Under the pieces are notes generated by a model, which was given only the letters and a program-made list of their open reading frames with translations, was not told the origin of the DNA and did not search any database. A stretch of 64,000 nt of DNA from Agaricus subrufescens (Eukaryota > Basidiomycota > Agaricomycetes > Agaricales > Agaricaceae): contig CM057063.1 in the NCBI GenBank assembly GCA_029945375.1, positions 744,001 through 808,000 on the forward strand, given 5' to 3'. Position numbers and translations under genes: made by a program. Shown here piece after piece: positions 47,400 through 59,543 of this stretch; position 1 is the stretch's first letter, and each line of letters starts with the position of its first letter.

Positions 47400-47888
47400 T
47401 GGATTGTGTATGTTCCTAACATTGTCATATGTTTTACATTGGTTCAGTACTTGATGTACATAAATGTTGTCGTTAATTCAAAACAGGTAGTGTAAGGCCA
47501 AGGAAGTGTTACTTTATATCTACCTCGCTATTTCTACAGCAGGATCAGACATGCATCCTCGTGCACGACATTGGCGCAAGAGTCTTGCATACTGACAGGG
47601 TAATCGCCTCAATCACTGGTCACTATAAGGATGCCCGCCCCGTTCCTCTGCTTCGGCGCCACCATTTGTCGTACCCAGCCCAAGGATGCCACCCTGTTCG
47701 ATAATTAGAGGTCTTCGATCGAAAAATTGAACGCTCTAAAGTGATCGCGGCTACCTTGAATCAAGGAATGGTTTTAGCTGCCAGCTCCTAGAAACTTGAA
47801 ATCTGACGATGACAGTGACTCACAATTTATGAGAGACGTGGGTCGGGTGCAAGCGTGTCAGTCTCGAAGATTAACTTATACTCAGAAC

Positions 47889-50224
47889 TTACTCCAGTAT
47901 AATATGTACATGTCGACGCTTTCTACCATTCCCTAGGTCAAAGTGGTATTTGTCCGCCTTGGTAACGAGGCGGCCTTGAATGATAAAGTCGGCAAACTGT
48001 CCCACCGGAATGTAGACCTGGGTGAAACTGATTTCATTACAACCCCCGTAGGTATTCAGAGAGTTTAATATCTTCGACGTCAAGAAATTCGCTTCCTAAT
48101 GATTAAGGTGTCAAGGACAATGAACGAACGTCATTTTTCCAAAGGATATACTCACTTGTTCACCAAGCCAGCTCAGAAATTTGTAGAATTTCCATTTGGA
48201 TGGAATGAAACTACCTAGGAGTTTGAAATCGAAGTTCTGCAGTTCTCGGTATATGTTGATGGCGTTTTCTCCTTTAACACGAGAACATGCTATCCACAAA
48301 GGATCCAGAGACTGTGATTCGATATGTTTGAGGCAGGTCTGCGTATCTTCTGATGGCGAGACCCAGATGACATCTGGTAGAGAGAAGGAAATAAAATATA
48401 ACGTGAATGAACGCCCGTTTGATGCGATCAGGGACAAATACCTTCTTGTATCTTATGTTCAAAATCTGTCTGCCAACGGAGACTGGTAAGCGCAATATCG
48501 TAGTGTATCGCAGTCTTGTCCAGGCAGAAACCACCTGATCGTCCGGGGTCCCTGAGAAATTCTGCGAAGGAAGCATGATAAAATTCGATATTCTTCGTGA
48601 AAGCGTCGGATGGAGATGGAATGCGGACTACTGAGTGTAATTGTTTTAGCGCATGGTAGAAGGCGGCCTTTCCTATGAGAAAAAAATTCGCTAATGCCTG
48701 GGCGGATTGGGAGGGACCACTTTGAGGATATAAGATAGACACTGCCAAGATTTTGATCGTGGTTTGGAGGGTATTTGAAGGGACAGAGGACAGTATACGT
48801 TGGTAGAGGAGGTCAAGAGTATGGTACGGATTTCTCTCGATCGATGTGCGAGAACCTCCAAGTGCTCTCATGCAGAGTCGCAGCTGGCTTGACGGATCAC
48901 CTGCGTCGGCATCATCTACAAAACGAACAACGGTGGAAGCAAACGCAAATAGACCAGATGCAGCAGTAGCAATTCGCAGAAGATCGGTTTCCGGTGGCCA
49001 ATCGCAGTCAAGTGAATCTTGGTGTCTTGACTGAATGTCCCGAAACTCGCCTCGAAGATATAGTGAGACATCACGGCGGCCTTCCTCGTCATCAACTGAT
49101 ATCTCCTCCCGCCTACAGGTGACTTGAAAATCTGTCTGTGACAGGGTATATTTTATGTGTGATTCTGGCCGGCTACAGATCAACCACAACAAGGGGAACT
49201 CGGGGAAAGAGCGAACGTGATCACCGATGAGTTCAATGAATTCGCATTGTGCTCTCGGATTCTCGCACTCGTCCAACCCATCAATGATGACCAAAAGTGG
49301 GTTTTGAATAGCCGAGACGTCTTGGGCCATGATAATATGAAATGGGTCGATGAGGAGCTCTTTGAACTGCACTCTGCGAGTCTTTCTCAAGATAGTGGGG
49401 TCGTGAGCGAGTTTCTCCGTGATAATGCGTTTGTAGGCAGCATGTTTGACAGCAAGTTGGTACGCAAGGGTAGGAATAACACCATCTGGATCATTTCGTC
49501 GGTTCGGTCGAGATATGAAGCAAGAAGCACCAAGACAGCCAATTTCGTCTGCAACCGACTGAGCCACGGCGGATTTCCCGACTCCTGCTGGACCAAGAAC
49601 ATAAAACATCCTCCAGCCGCGCCTAGGATTGACAACCCAATGAACGATCTCTCCTCTCAGACTTTTTCGAGTCTCTGGATGACACTTTGGAGGAGGATAG
49701 CGGGCGGATGAATCGTGTTCTGCGCCTCGAATTGTTTTACTTTCCAGCAGCTGCATAACTAGACAACTCTTAGACGGAGAACAACAGTAATAGTGTTGGT
49801 CTACGTACTAGGTCCTCCCCCCGAGTCAAACGTGTTGGAGATAGAGACCATCGTAGCATTATTGAAGACATTATGATGCGAACTTTCAAAAAAACTAGAT
49901 GCCAAAGCGGGCCCAGGTACTTTTTCTGCGGTTACCAAGTACTCTTAATTATAAACACACACATTTGCACTCACTAATAGGTGGTGCGATTACCGAAGTT
50001 GATGAGCAGGAAGTCTGATTTTCATAATTTGAGGTTGTAACAGAGGATCTCGGGCTGGAGTGAGTAGGTTTTACCACTAAAGAGGGGGGTTGTGATTGGG
50101 ATGCAGAGTCGAGCAATCGGCCTGCTCCAACTGATGAAGGACAATGCAGAGGAGTGGGCTGGGTGGCAGAGGGCTCGTGCTTCTTGAAGCGGGCAACCAA
50201 GGATTTGAATGTTTCTAGGAGCAT
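47889..50224 (-). CDS. NACHT STAND NTPase (fungal NLR-like), gene 1
   Basis: Signal-transducing NTPase of the fungal NLR-like type, thought to serve non-self or pathogen sensing. Five exons (50224-49975, 49925-49809, 49758-48442, 48373-48156, 48095-47889) give 702 aa. The N-terminal 120 residues are Ser/Pro-rich with no known effector fold. The linker shows NNATMVSISNTF, then GAEHDSSARYPPPKCHPETR, the usual entry to NACHT. Walker A GPAGVGKSAVAQ, Walker B LLVIIDGLDECEN, WLICSRPESHI (sensor), EGRRDVSLYLRGEF, and the winged-helix-like NIEFYHASFAEFLRDPGR. No WD40, ankyrin or TPR repeats follow; the C-terminal 150 residues (SWLGEQ, IPVGQFADFIIQG) are unassigned. It ends at TAA 47889, or splices on via GA|GTAAGT. 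Confidence 0.83.
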
Positions 50225-50442
50225 CACCGGAATTGCTGTAGTAGATCGATCGTGCCCAAGTTAGTAATCGATCATGTACTCAGCGTTCAACGAGTGATCC
50301 GTCAATCTCTCCCCTTGACTACCTCTAGGGGCACGCATACTATGCTGAGTACTCTAAAAAGCCGTCTAAGCGTAAACCGAAAGAAGAGCTGATTCGACAA
50401 TAAAACTAGAAATTCGTGCGCTAAGAGCGGCTGTTAGGCGGT

Positions 50443-50655
50443 TGTGATGTCCCAAGCCATGATAGCACTAAATAAGCCGATGAGGAGTTCCCCGAACTGA
50501 GCCTTTCGAGTCTTTCTCAGAATGGTGGGATTGTGAGCAGTTTTATGTGAGATGATCTACTTGTAGACAGCATAGTTAACGACAGGCTGATATGCAAGAG
50601 TAGGAATAACATCATCTAGCTCATTTCGTCCATTGAGTCTAGATACGAAATCTCG
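50443..50655 (-). pseudogene. Decayed duplicate of a NACHT segment
   Basis: This stretch aligns base by base with 49317-49520 inside the NACHT gene (shared runs such as GAGTCTTTCTCA and AAGAGTAGGAATAACA) with many substitutions and stops. It covers the region just after Walker A up to Walker B. No flanking NACHT parts are visible, so it is a small partial duplication about 0.7 kb upstream of the gene start. Confidence 0.65.
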
Positions 50656-51640
50656 TGATCTTTTTATTTTATTTTATTTTGTTTTATTTACGTCTGACCG
50701 TTGACAATAGCGGTGTATTGTTTTTGCGTCGCACTGACTCTTACTCGGCTTTCCGCCCTCATCGCTCTAATTTTTCGGTCTTTTTTTTCTTCTTTTCGGT
50801 ATGTATTGCGTACAATTCGCTACGGACCTTGATGTTGATCACGAAGTGTTGGAGTGGCAACAGAGTGGCAAGCACGTCCTTGTGATATATCTTACCCTTA
50901 CGAGATTATGTATATATATTTTGCTTCTTTTGTACGTAAAATGTCAAGAACTGAAGTGGCGTCATGATTTCTGATAACAATCATTGCCTCGTATGGTAAA
51001 ACGGTAAAAGGAGCCGTCAGGGGTTTGGGTGCTTCTTCAGAGTATTTTCTGACACATATCAGAAAAAACATTCGGCATGACATGATGTGGCGCCTTGGGA
51101 TTTGGGGGAAGCAGTGACTCCCTATGCTTTTCATAGGTCTTTGGACTCGAATGGGATGAACGGGGGGAGGTGAAAGGCATAGACGGTCCAGGTGGTTTTT
51201 TTTCAGGTTCTCTCAAAAAACAAATTAAGCATGGACATGGGGACACGGGGTTAGCGTAGAACTTGCGTGACGCCAAGAAACGAATGGCGGTGCATGTATA
51301 TGCGTGTGGACACGGCTGGGGCATGACCTGGACACGGCATGGCCAATAATGCGTGGTCTCAAATGGGGATCGCAATTATTTTACCGAAATCAGGTTCCAT
51401 GCCCGGTGTCTATTAATAATAACGCACCGCTCGATTCCAAGAGAAGCTGGAAAATGGGTATTTAAAGGGCAATTTATGGTCGAACAGGTATTCACAACCC
51501 ACCTCGCTCCTATCCTTTCTTCCCCCACCCCCCACTTACCTCTCTCTCCTCTCACTCGCCCTCTTGCTGTCGACTGTTATGGATTCGCTATGCAAGAGCG
51601 ACTCGGGCCTGTATGGTCTCTTCGACGCGTCGGACGGATG
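50656..51640. other. AT/T-rich non-coding stretch
   Basis: T-rich runs near 50665-50690 and 50780, then unassigned DNA. No gene supported. Confidence 0.35.
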
Positions 51641-51654
51641 ATTTGGCGGTGACG

Positions 51655-51775
51655 GCGGTGCTCTGTGGTGACTGGGCTCTGTGGTGACTGCTCTGGGGTG
51701 ACTGTGCTCTGTGGGGACTGCTCTGTGGTGACTGGGCTGTGGTGACTGGGCTCTGCGGTGACTAGGACTTGTGGG
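51655..51775 (+). repeat. Minisatellite of the GTGACTGGGCTCTGTG type
   Basis: About seven imperfect units of 15-19 bases built on CTCTGTGGTGACTGGG, with internal variants (GGGGTGACTGTG, GGGGACTG). On the minus strand it is open and would read HHSPVTTEQSPQSTVTPEQ, but I see no gene around it. Confidence 0.75.
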
Positions 51776-53215
51776 GCTCTCTCAGGCTGTTTCTCTTCGT
51801 TACTTAAGTTCTTAAAACTCGTCGTCAACTGTGTCTTGGAGGTCTGGTACTATCAAGATTTCGAGAGTCTGTTCTGCTCTGGATCGTTCTGTTCTGGCCT
51901 TTACTGAGTTCGGTGGCTACTTCGATCTTAACTACTTCATTAGATATTTCTTAGAATACTTACCCCAAGACTATGTTTAGTACAAATTGATAAGATGGAC
52001 ATTCTACCCGTCTTATCATTTGTCACTAACATGTCTTAAGAATGATGTGTCACCAGCTTTCTAGACCTATGGCATTGATGTCATAGGGCTCTAGTAGTTT
52101 TATGTGACTACATGAGTGGAGGGGAGGGGGGGGGAGGGAGTATCCGTATTTAATAATTGTTGAATATATTATAATTGTTTGTATTCAATATCCCGTTATA
52201 ATCAAAAGTCTCTTGCTTTTCTATCATCATTGATTTAGAAATGAAAGTTGTGATAACTTGGTCAGAGATATGAAAAATCATATGTTCAGAAGTTGTTCTG
52301 TACTAAAGACTTTCAGTACACGATGTACCAACACCCTGACAGTCCCACCACATCTGCTACCGCTACGATTTATCTCGTCACAACTCCAGTATAAACGTAT
52401 CTTTGCAAGTGCATTTCAAAGATCGCGCATACACGATTCATGAAGCAGTTGATCGGTTCGTTCCGGGGAGAGTCGCGTCGACATTGAGGATCAACCCGCG
52501 TTTGCTTCGGTGGATGACGACGGATTGAATGTAGAGGAGGGTGGAAGTCACGGTAAGAATCTCTGACAAGCAGCTTGTGTACACGCCGATATTATACTGT
52601 CGCAAGCCTTTCTCGATGCTTGACCAACTTTCTGAATTTCCGTCAGAAGTCTCGTTAGCTGGCTACTACATGAAGAAGGATCGAACATACGTGATGTAGA
52701 AACCCTCGTTCTCTATGAATGTCGACATCAAGTATACCGAACGATCCTTCTGGGGGCGGTAAGAAACCCGACGTGCGACTGAGCAACTGTGCGAGTATAT
52801 CTATGATACGCGATCATTAGCCTTTATTGTGTTTCCACTAAACCAGGAACGTACCAGTGACGCCACTACCGGGACTCGGGTCACCCAAACCTCCGACGGC
52901 AACAGCACCACTATTGCCAATCTCCAAATCCACTATCACTTCTCTCCAAATGAGGAGATGCCACAACATATTTACGTCGGCATCAAGCGTCCCGGTCGAA
53001 CGCCTCCGCGCTTTGAAGCTATCGTATCCTGAGCCATATCATCAAACGTCTGAGTCTGAAGAACTGATGAAGGCCAGAGCATCGAGGACCATGAAAGCTT
53101 GAAACACAAGGCAAGCCTCGCATAAGGCAGTGAAGCGTGGCTCATGAAGGATCTGAGAGCAAAGATCATTGTATAGGAGGTCGCGCAAGGTTTCTAGGTA
53201 GTGACTTGAGCGTCA
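51776..53215. other. Gene-poor stretch
   Basis: Includes a G-rich run (about 52120-52140) and AT-rich DNA. Short frames such as 52829-53032 (plus) lack recognisable features. Confidence 0.3.
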
Positions 53216-53800
53216 TCAGTAAACGAAAAAAAAAACCGCGGACGAATGGCAGAGCTCACTCACAATTTCAACTAGCTCCTCTCGTACAACATCCAACCAG
53301 TCCAGAGACTTTGCCGCGCGGTAAAGTACGGTGTAAAACATTCGTTTAGCAGAGGAGAGATATCTTGAGGATATGTTACGGCTCGGCATTCGAGTTCTCG
53401 CAGTAGAGGGTGTTTTCAGGAGCGACGGATAGGGTTCAGGTAAAGAGGAGACGGTATTGTGCAGTTTGGAATATGTCCTGTTGAACGTTGTTAAGATAAA
53501 TGCGAGAAACACGTGCACTGTGAGGTATACCTTCTCAGATGGACGCCAGGAAATATCGGCGGTGAGGGCCTTCGAAGAGCTGACGAAAAACGCCTTGGTC
53601 AACGTCATGGCACGGGTCATGCATGGCGGGAATCGGAGAAGATAGATGTAGGCTTCGCGATAGTGTCTCTGTTATAGTTTGTTAGAACCTTCGCGGGAAC
53701 AAGCACTAGGCTACACACGCGAAATTTGAGAAAGCTGATGCACACATCCACCCGTTCTGCCATATACAAAAAGTGGGGTTTAGAAATGAGAAATGCGCCA
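53216..53800 (-). pseudogene. Possible relic of a STAND-protein N-terminus
   Basis: A minus-strand frame reads MTLTKAFFVSSSKALTADIS followed by WRPSEKVYLTVHVFLA, which resembles the helical N-terminal domain that precedes NACHT in many basidiomycete STAND proteins. Further down SLDWLDVVREELVEIVSELC could belong to it. No NACHT part follows and the frame is short, so it is taken as a remnant. The family resemblance is from memory and weak. Confidence 0.3.
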
Positions 53801-54137
53801 GGATGATTTAACATTCACGTCATTTTTTCCAGTTCTTTGAGGTATGGTAAATGTTCGCCAATGTCCTCAATGGTCTCTAACAATCTATTCTGAGGTGCCG
53901 AGTCAGTAAATCGATTATATGGGACAAAGACCACATACTCGTTCCTCAATTAATCCTTCAGTTTTGCTTCACGACTCGACTATTCTCTTCTACCATCCAC
54001 CATTCGTCAAACAGCCTAGCTACCTTCGATATCCGGTTGACGAATCCCTCACAGACGTACGCGCAAGGCCAGTGGTATTTTCTCATCCGCGACTTTCAAA
54101 GCGTTGATAGTTCTGAGCTCAAGGTAACCCAGGGCTG

Positions 54138-54234
54138 AGTAATATCCTGTGGACTGTTGTTGCATTGTGTCGAAGGTAGCTATAGCAGTTGCCGCTAATC
54201 GTACCGACCAGAGGTGGAATGGCCGGTGACTGGT
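54138..54234 (+). repeat. Partial duplicate of the Gln-rich gene
   Basis: Matches 55598-55706 of the Gln-rich coding exon, with shared runs ATATCCTGTGGACTGTTGTT and GCCGCTAATC and several indels that break the frame. Decayed copy about 1.4 kb away in the same orientation. Confidence 0.65.
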
Positions 54235-54751
54235 GACCGGTGAAGTGCGAGCCTGAACCCGAGCTGAGCCAAGCCCGCCGCGCCGAGGCCTTTATCCCGG
54301 AGCCGAGTTTAGAACTGCCGGTTCAGTGAGATCGGCAACCATTCGGAAAGCTTAAATCGTGCCGATGCCCCTCTCCTCGATCATCAAGAGGCCGTCCGTA
54401 CTGCCTTCCGGGTCCTAATGGCTGTGGGAAAAGCATAATTGTTGACTCGCCACAATCATTGACACCAGTCGCTTTTATCACGATGAAAATGTACTAATTA
54501 GAACACGCCCAGAAATGATGAGAACTGCCTATGAGTAAGCGAAAACCGGACCTACCAAACTTATTTGGAGATTTTAATAAAATCGGCTTACCCTCTAACC
54601 AGCTTGCAAGCCCACCTGGTGGACTCGGCTCAGCATTTTTAGAAGCACGAACCCTACAAAGCTGAGCCAACCCCGCACTTCAATAGCAATTCATCTACGC
54701 CATCAGCGACAAAGATTTATACTCTTGGTAGCGACTGAATATATATAAAAA

Positions 54752-54822
54752 CAACATTTGCATTGGGCCCAAAAATTAAAAGCACCGTCTACTACTACAG
54801 TTGACCAAAATGACAAAATTTA
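54752..54822 (+). repeat. Short dispersed repeat, copy B
   Basis: Partner of 43672-43740 (shared TAAAAGCAC, GTCTACTACTACA, TTGACCAAAA). It ends a few bases from the stop codon of the Gln-rich gene, so it lies in that gene's 3' UTR. Confidence 0.6.
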
Positions 54823-54832
54823 AGATTGGACT

Positions 54833-55962
54833 CTACACCATTGGCTGCGGCCAATCTGGCAGGCTCTGCAACGAATTGTTGGTAGCCTCGCGAACGCGTC
54901 GCTTACTAGCTATATCACCCGACTGTCTATAGTTCTCATAAACCTCTCGCATCTGGAAAGTCGATGCGGCAACTGAATCTGTAGAGCATAACACAGGTCA
55001 GCACACGCGGTTATTAATATCTATTCTGACTCACCGAAATGTATAGCGGCCTGCTTCTCCAGCTATTATTTCGCAAGAAAACCATGAGCTTAGGAAACGA
55101 TCAAAAGGATAAGTAAACTCACATCCTGTACTCGCGCGAGTTCCTGTTGATATTGTTGTACTTGCATATAACCAGAATAGCCAAGTGCGCCGGCTGCCTG
55201 AGTCTGCATCTGTAACGTCGAGACCTGGGTGTTGAGCACTCCGACCCGAGCCTGGAGCTCAAACTTCCGGTTCTCCCAAGCGGTCTTTAGCTTGTCGAAG
55301 AGCGACAAGAACGTTCTCCAGGTGAAAGTATCCCATGATTCGATCGACGCTTTATGTAATCGTATATACTCTCTGGGATGCTGATCGCCGGAAGAGGAAA
55401 GAGAGGTAGGTCGAGGGGAGAGGGCAGGGTTGAAATAGGATGTCGATGAGGAAGGTCCACTGTGATGATTGGTCACATTTGGGGAGATGCCTGTTGTTAT
55501 CGTAGTGGTGGTTGTGGTCTCACCCCATCCGCGGCCGATAGCGGAATAGGGATCAAACTGAGAGATATAACCCGGATTCTGCAATTGCTGTTGGGCTGGA
55601 TGATATCCTGTGGACTGTTGTTGCATTTGTGTCGACGGATTCAAGTAGTTATAGCTACTGCCGCTAATCATACCGACTGGTGTCTGGGAGGTCGGATAGC
55701 CGGTGACCTGTGGCTGCTGCATTTGGGGGGCGTACATGCCGGTAGGATTAGACGACATAGTTGTCTGCCATTGCGGCTGCTGTTGTTGTAGGTGCTGCTG
55801 CTGCTGCTGGGCGGGATACTGCGGGCTACCCTGACCCCAAGGCTGCTGAGCGATGGTCGGTGGCTGTGAGATGTCCGGGAATCGCTGGGCCGTCGACGAG
55901 GTGTGGTCGATAAAGGGGTTGTTGGTCAGCGGGTTTGCCGCGTACGCATGGCTGTTGAACAT
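54833..55962 (-). CDS. Gln-rich coiled-coil protein, unknown function
   Basis: Not assigned to a function. Three exons (55962-55123, 55062-55035, 54978-54833) give 337 aa. Residues 1-200 are low-complexity, rich in Gln, Pro and Ser (QQPQWQTTMSSNPTGMYAPQ, a run of Thr near TTTTTTITTG). Residues 215-337 look ordered and conserved: REYIRLHKASIESWDTFTW, LSLFDKLKTAWENRKFELQ, a coiled coil LNTQVSTLQMQTQA and QEVY-type ends (FQMREVYENYRQSGDIASKR). The start MFNSHAYAANPLTNNPFID was chosen since it matches a compact N-terminus (NPF motif); an in-frame ATG upstream at about 56070 also exists. A piece of this gene is duplicated at 54.14 kb. Confidence 0.7.
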
Positions 55963-56744
55963 CGAGAACAAGGAGGGAAGTGGCGAGAGCGGCGGCGCCT
56001 CCGCAGTGATACCGAGACCTGCGTAGTCACGTGAATATGACGGTGCTCTTCGATTGATCATCATTATCAATGCTCGCGGCTGTGCCTGATCCCTGTGCTG
56101 GTCCTGCTGTCTTTATATTTCGGAACACGCTGCACTCTCCGTAGCACCGACCGAGGCTAGCCTCCCTGCATTGCGTCAGTAGAAGCAATTGCCAATATAT
56201 ACTTCCTGGATCATTCACCATGGACCCGGAAAACGGTGCTCTCAAGATCCGACTTCAAGTTGCTCCGTATTAGGGTTCTGGTCTATTTTGGTCACCTAGC
56301 AATACACATTCCAGCAGGACGCTGGCTGGATGTTTCTATCTTCATTTCGGGTAGGCCTGCTTGTTGGTTCTTGCATGTTTCGGCGGAGGTTCACCTGGGT
56401 TGAGGGAGATGCTGTGCTGGCGCTTGTTGAGCGCGTAGTGGAACTCGTTGACAGCTCGTGTGTAACACAGCCAAGCGCACCGGACCATTTCCATCAAGAC
56501 ACTCCTCCTTCTTCACTTTACCGCAATAGCATGTCAACGCGGTGTTTCATCAACGCATGGCTTTGGACATGTTGGTTGTGCCCTCTAGAATCATCTTTGG
56601 AACAAGTCTATTGGAAGGGGGTCCAGCATACATAAGACGTGCAAGATTCGGCAACTTCAATCTTAGGCCGACCTACAATGATTCCTTTCTTTTATCAGCT
56701 TGTCTCTACTTTCTGGGCGGCGGTGACTGATTACATTCCCAGTT
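55963..56744. other. Stretch between Gln-rich gene and SHMT-like gene
   Basis: Holds an open frame 56330-56635 (plus) without family features. No gene supported. Confidence 0.35.
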
Positions 56745-58543
56745 ATGTGCGTATACCGTGGCTGGACCTATCGACTCCCGAGAATGAACGCCATTCGTAG
56801 AACCAACCTCTTTATGTCCCTCTCGCCGAAAGCGATCCAGAAGTGCAGAATATCATTGATAAAGAAACTTGGAGACAATATACCAGCATCGGGCTTACTG
56901 CTTCTGAAGTCAGTGTTCTGCAGCTCCTTTTCCGCCAGCAAGCACTAACAAGTGGTGGCAGAACCTAACCAGTCTCGCTACTTTACAAGCCTCCACCTCT
57001 GTTCTTTCTAGCCGGTACACCGAGGGTGCACCAGGTGAACGCTATTATGGCGGGACGAAGTACATCGATGAACTAGAGACTCTCTGTCAAAAACGTGCCC
57101 TTGCTGCGTTTGATCTTGACCCAAATGAGTGGGGCGTGAATGTACAACCATACTCTGGAAGTGTGAGTGTTCTCTCAACTTGTGCTATAGATTGTATCTC
57201 ATTTTGTCACCCAAGACCGCAAAGTATGTATTGTGGCCGCCTATTGGGCTCATAAACCTTATCTCTTCTATCTAGTTTTGCAGCATTGACTGCGGTTCTA
57301 CAACCTCACGACCGCCTCATGGGCCTTCGACTCTCTGACGGAGGCCACATCACGCATGGCCATGTATCGGTACGAATCTCATCATTATATTTATAACGAG
57401 TACTAATCACATCTTTCTCCACTCCTCAGAGTATTCCAGGAAGAAAACTGAACTTCTCTTCCGTCTATTTCGAATCACGCGTCTACACTAGCCATTCCGA
57501 CACTGGTACAGTCGACTACATCAAACTTGCCTCCCAAGCTGAAGAGTTCAAACCCCACCTCATCATTTGTGGGGCTTCGGCTTATCCCCGGGATTGGGAT
57601 TATGGTTTCATTCGGGCTGTTGCAGACAGTGTTGATGCTTGGATGATGGGAGATATAGCACACCTCAGTGGCTTTATCGCCGCCGATGAATTGAATAATG
57701 CCTTCCGGTACTGCGATATTGTCACCACCACCACCCACAAATCACTCCGAGGCCCCCGCGCTGGTCTTATATTCTACAGGAAAAATCATCCCAGAGCACC
57801 GGACTTGGAAAGGCGCATAAACGAGGCTGTTTCTCCCGTTTGTCAGAATGGTCCCCACAATCAGGTGAGTACAGCTTTGATGTCAGTCGGGACGGAGAGT
57901 AATGAACAATCTTTTACAGACGATTGCTGCGATCGCTACTTCCCTCAAACAAGTATGTCAACCTGAATGGAAAGCGTATGCGAAACAAGTATTACGCAAC
58001 GCTCAGGTTCTTGCGGAGGCACTTATGGGTTACGGGTATAAACTGCTGTCAGACGGCACTGATACGCATCTCATCATCTGGGATCTTCGACCGCAAAATC
58101 TCAAGGGTTCCAAGTTCCAAGCATTTGGCGATATAGTAGGCCTCAATTTCAACAGTAAGCACAGCCTTACCTCGTCCGTAGTGCCTATCCCACCTAATTA
58201 ATTAAATTTCTAATCTCTAGTGACCGTCGTTCCCGGAGAAACAGCCGCCCGATCACCATCTGGTGTACGTCTGGGCACATGTCTTTTAACCACACGTAAC
58301 ATGAAGGAAAACGATATCCGCACTGTGGCCAAGTTCCTTCATCGCGCGGTAGAAATTTCGCTGCGCATTCAAAGTGAATCGGGGTCAAAGCTTTTGAATG
58401 ACTTTAAAAATGCAGCTGCAGATCCGAAAGGCCGTTATATTGGAGAGGTTGAGAAATTGAGACAGGAGATTCAAGCTTTTGCGACCAGATGGCCGCTACC
58501 GGGTGTGGATGTGAGGAAGCTCAGGAAGCCCGCGAACCTTTGA
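56745..58543 (+). CDS. Serine hydroxymethyltransferase, diverged paralogue
   Basis: PLP enzyme interconverting serine and glycine with one-carbon transfer to folate. Exons 56745-56750, 56801-56908, 56962-57162, 57216-57223, 57276-57369, 57430-57864, 57920-58154 and 58221-58543 total 1410 bases, 469 aa. Seen: [87 protein letters not shown] and the PLP lysine in [15 protein letters not shown]. The catalytic residues are kept, but signatures drift from the canonical ELIASEN, DMAHISG and RIGTPA types (GLTASEN, DIAHLSG, RLGTCL), so it is probably a second, faster-evolving copy. The 6-base first exon (Met-Cys) is the least certain part. No organelle signal. Confidence 0.82.
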
Positions 58544-59543
58544 TTTTTTCCTTTCTGGCTTTTTTTTTTTTTTTTTTTTACAATCCCCCTGGTGTTCGCT
58601 TTTTTTTTTTTTGGTCCATTTATTCAATCACGTTTGTAAACAGCATTTATTTTCCATACTATCACAGGAGGAGGATCAGCATTACTTTCATATCGGAGAT
58701 ATGTAGCACTCAATTATACCCTACCGGAGAGGCACAGTATACCACATCACTCAATAAGTTATTACTTACGATTTGTCGAGTTCTCTAGACATCTTTTTCG
58801 AGATGTCTACAATGTAATCTAATATTAAACCCTGAGCGAAGTTTCATACCATAACTTTCTACGCACTTGGTGATACGTCCACAATTCTTACCAGAGAGTG
58901 ACGGGACGTGAATATTTGAATGCTGAAAGGGTCGTGGAGTATTTTTATGACAATGAACATGTCGAAGGCGTGAGAAATAGAAAAGGGTTATGATTTAGAC
59001 GTCATGTGTGCTGAGCATTCGGAAAATAGAAACGAGTTGGCAGGAACCGTATGAGCATAATCCAGGGAGCTCCTACTATGAAGACCGTGAGTCTGGGACC
59101 TTCCCCTGGGAGCCGAAAATCACTGTCAGGTGAAAAAGGGACCGAGAGGTAAAATTTAAGGGATGTGGAAACTGGAAACCCAAAAAATTAATGTCTGTAG
59201 ACTCTCAAGAGGGGGATAGAGTTGGAATAGGTGTGTCACTCGGCCACGTCTTACCCATGCCACTGCCAGCCTAGGATAATTGAGGGCTATTGCGAGTGGT
59301 CTCAAAGGGAGCTGGAAAGAAAGGGAGGCTGAACAGAGACTGTTAACAATTGTGGTGGAATGGGTGAGGAAAGTATTAATTAATTCATCACTAACTCCGG
59401 GCTCGTGCTTGTTTCAAACTAGCATGTAGTCCTCCTGACAAACCTGTCGGGGGCGTGGTCCACACGCAGTAGGGCCGTTCCCTCCAGATTTTCTCCTACC
59501 AAGTCCCATATATAAGGCCGTTGGATTCCTTTCGCCACACTAC
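58544..59543. other. Intergenic with long T-runs
   Basis: T-runs of about 17 and 12 bases (58560-58580, 58600-58612) follow the SHMT stop. The rest is unassigned. Confidence 0.4.

Noticed and set aside
58559..58612. Long T-runs as retroposon poly(A) tails
   Set aside because: No retroposed sequence or target-site duplication is seen; they follow directly after a normal stop codon in the 3' UTR.
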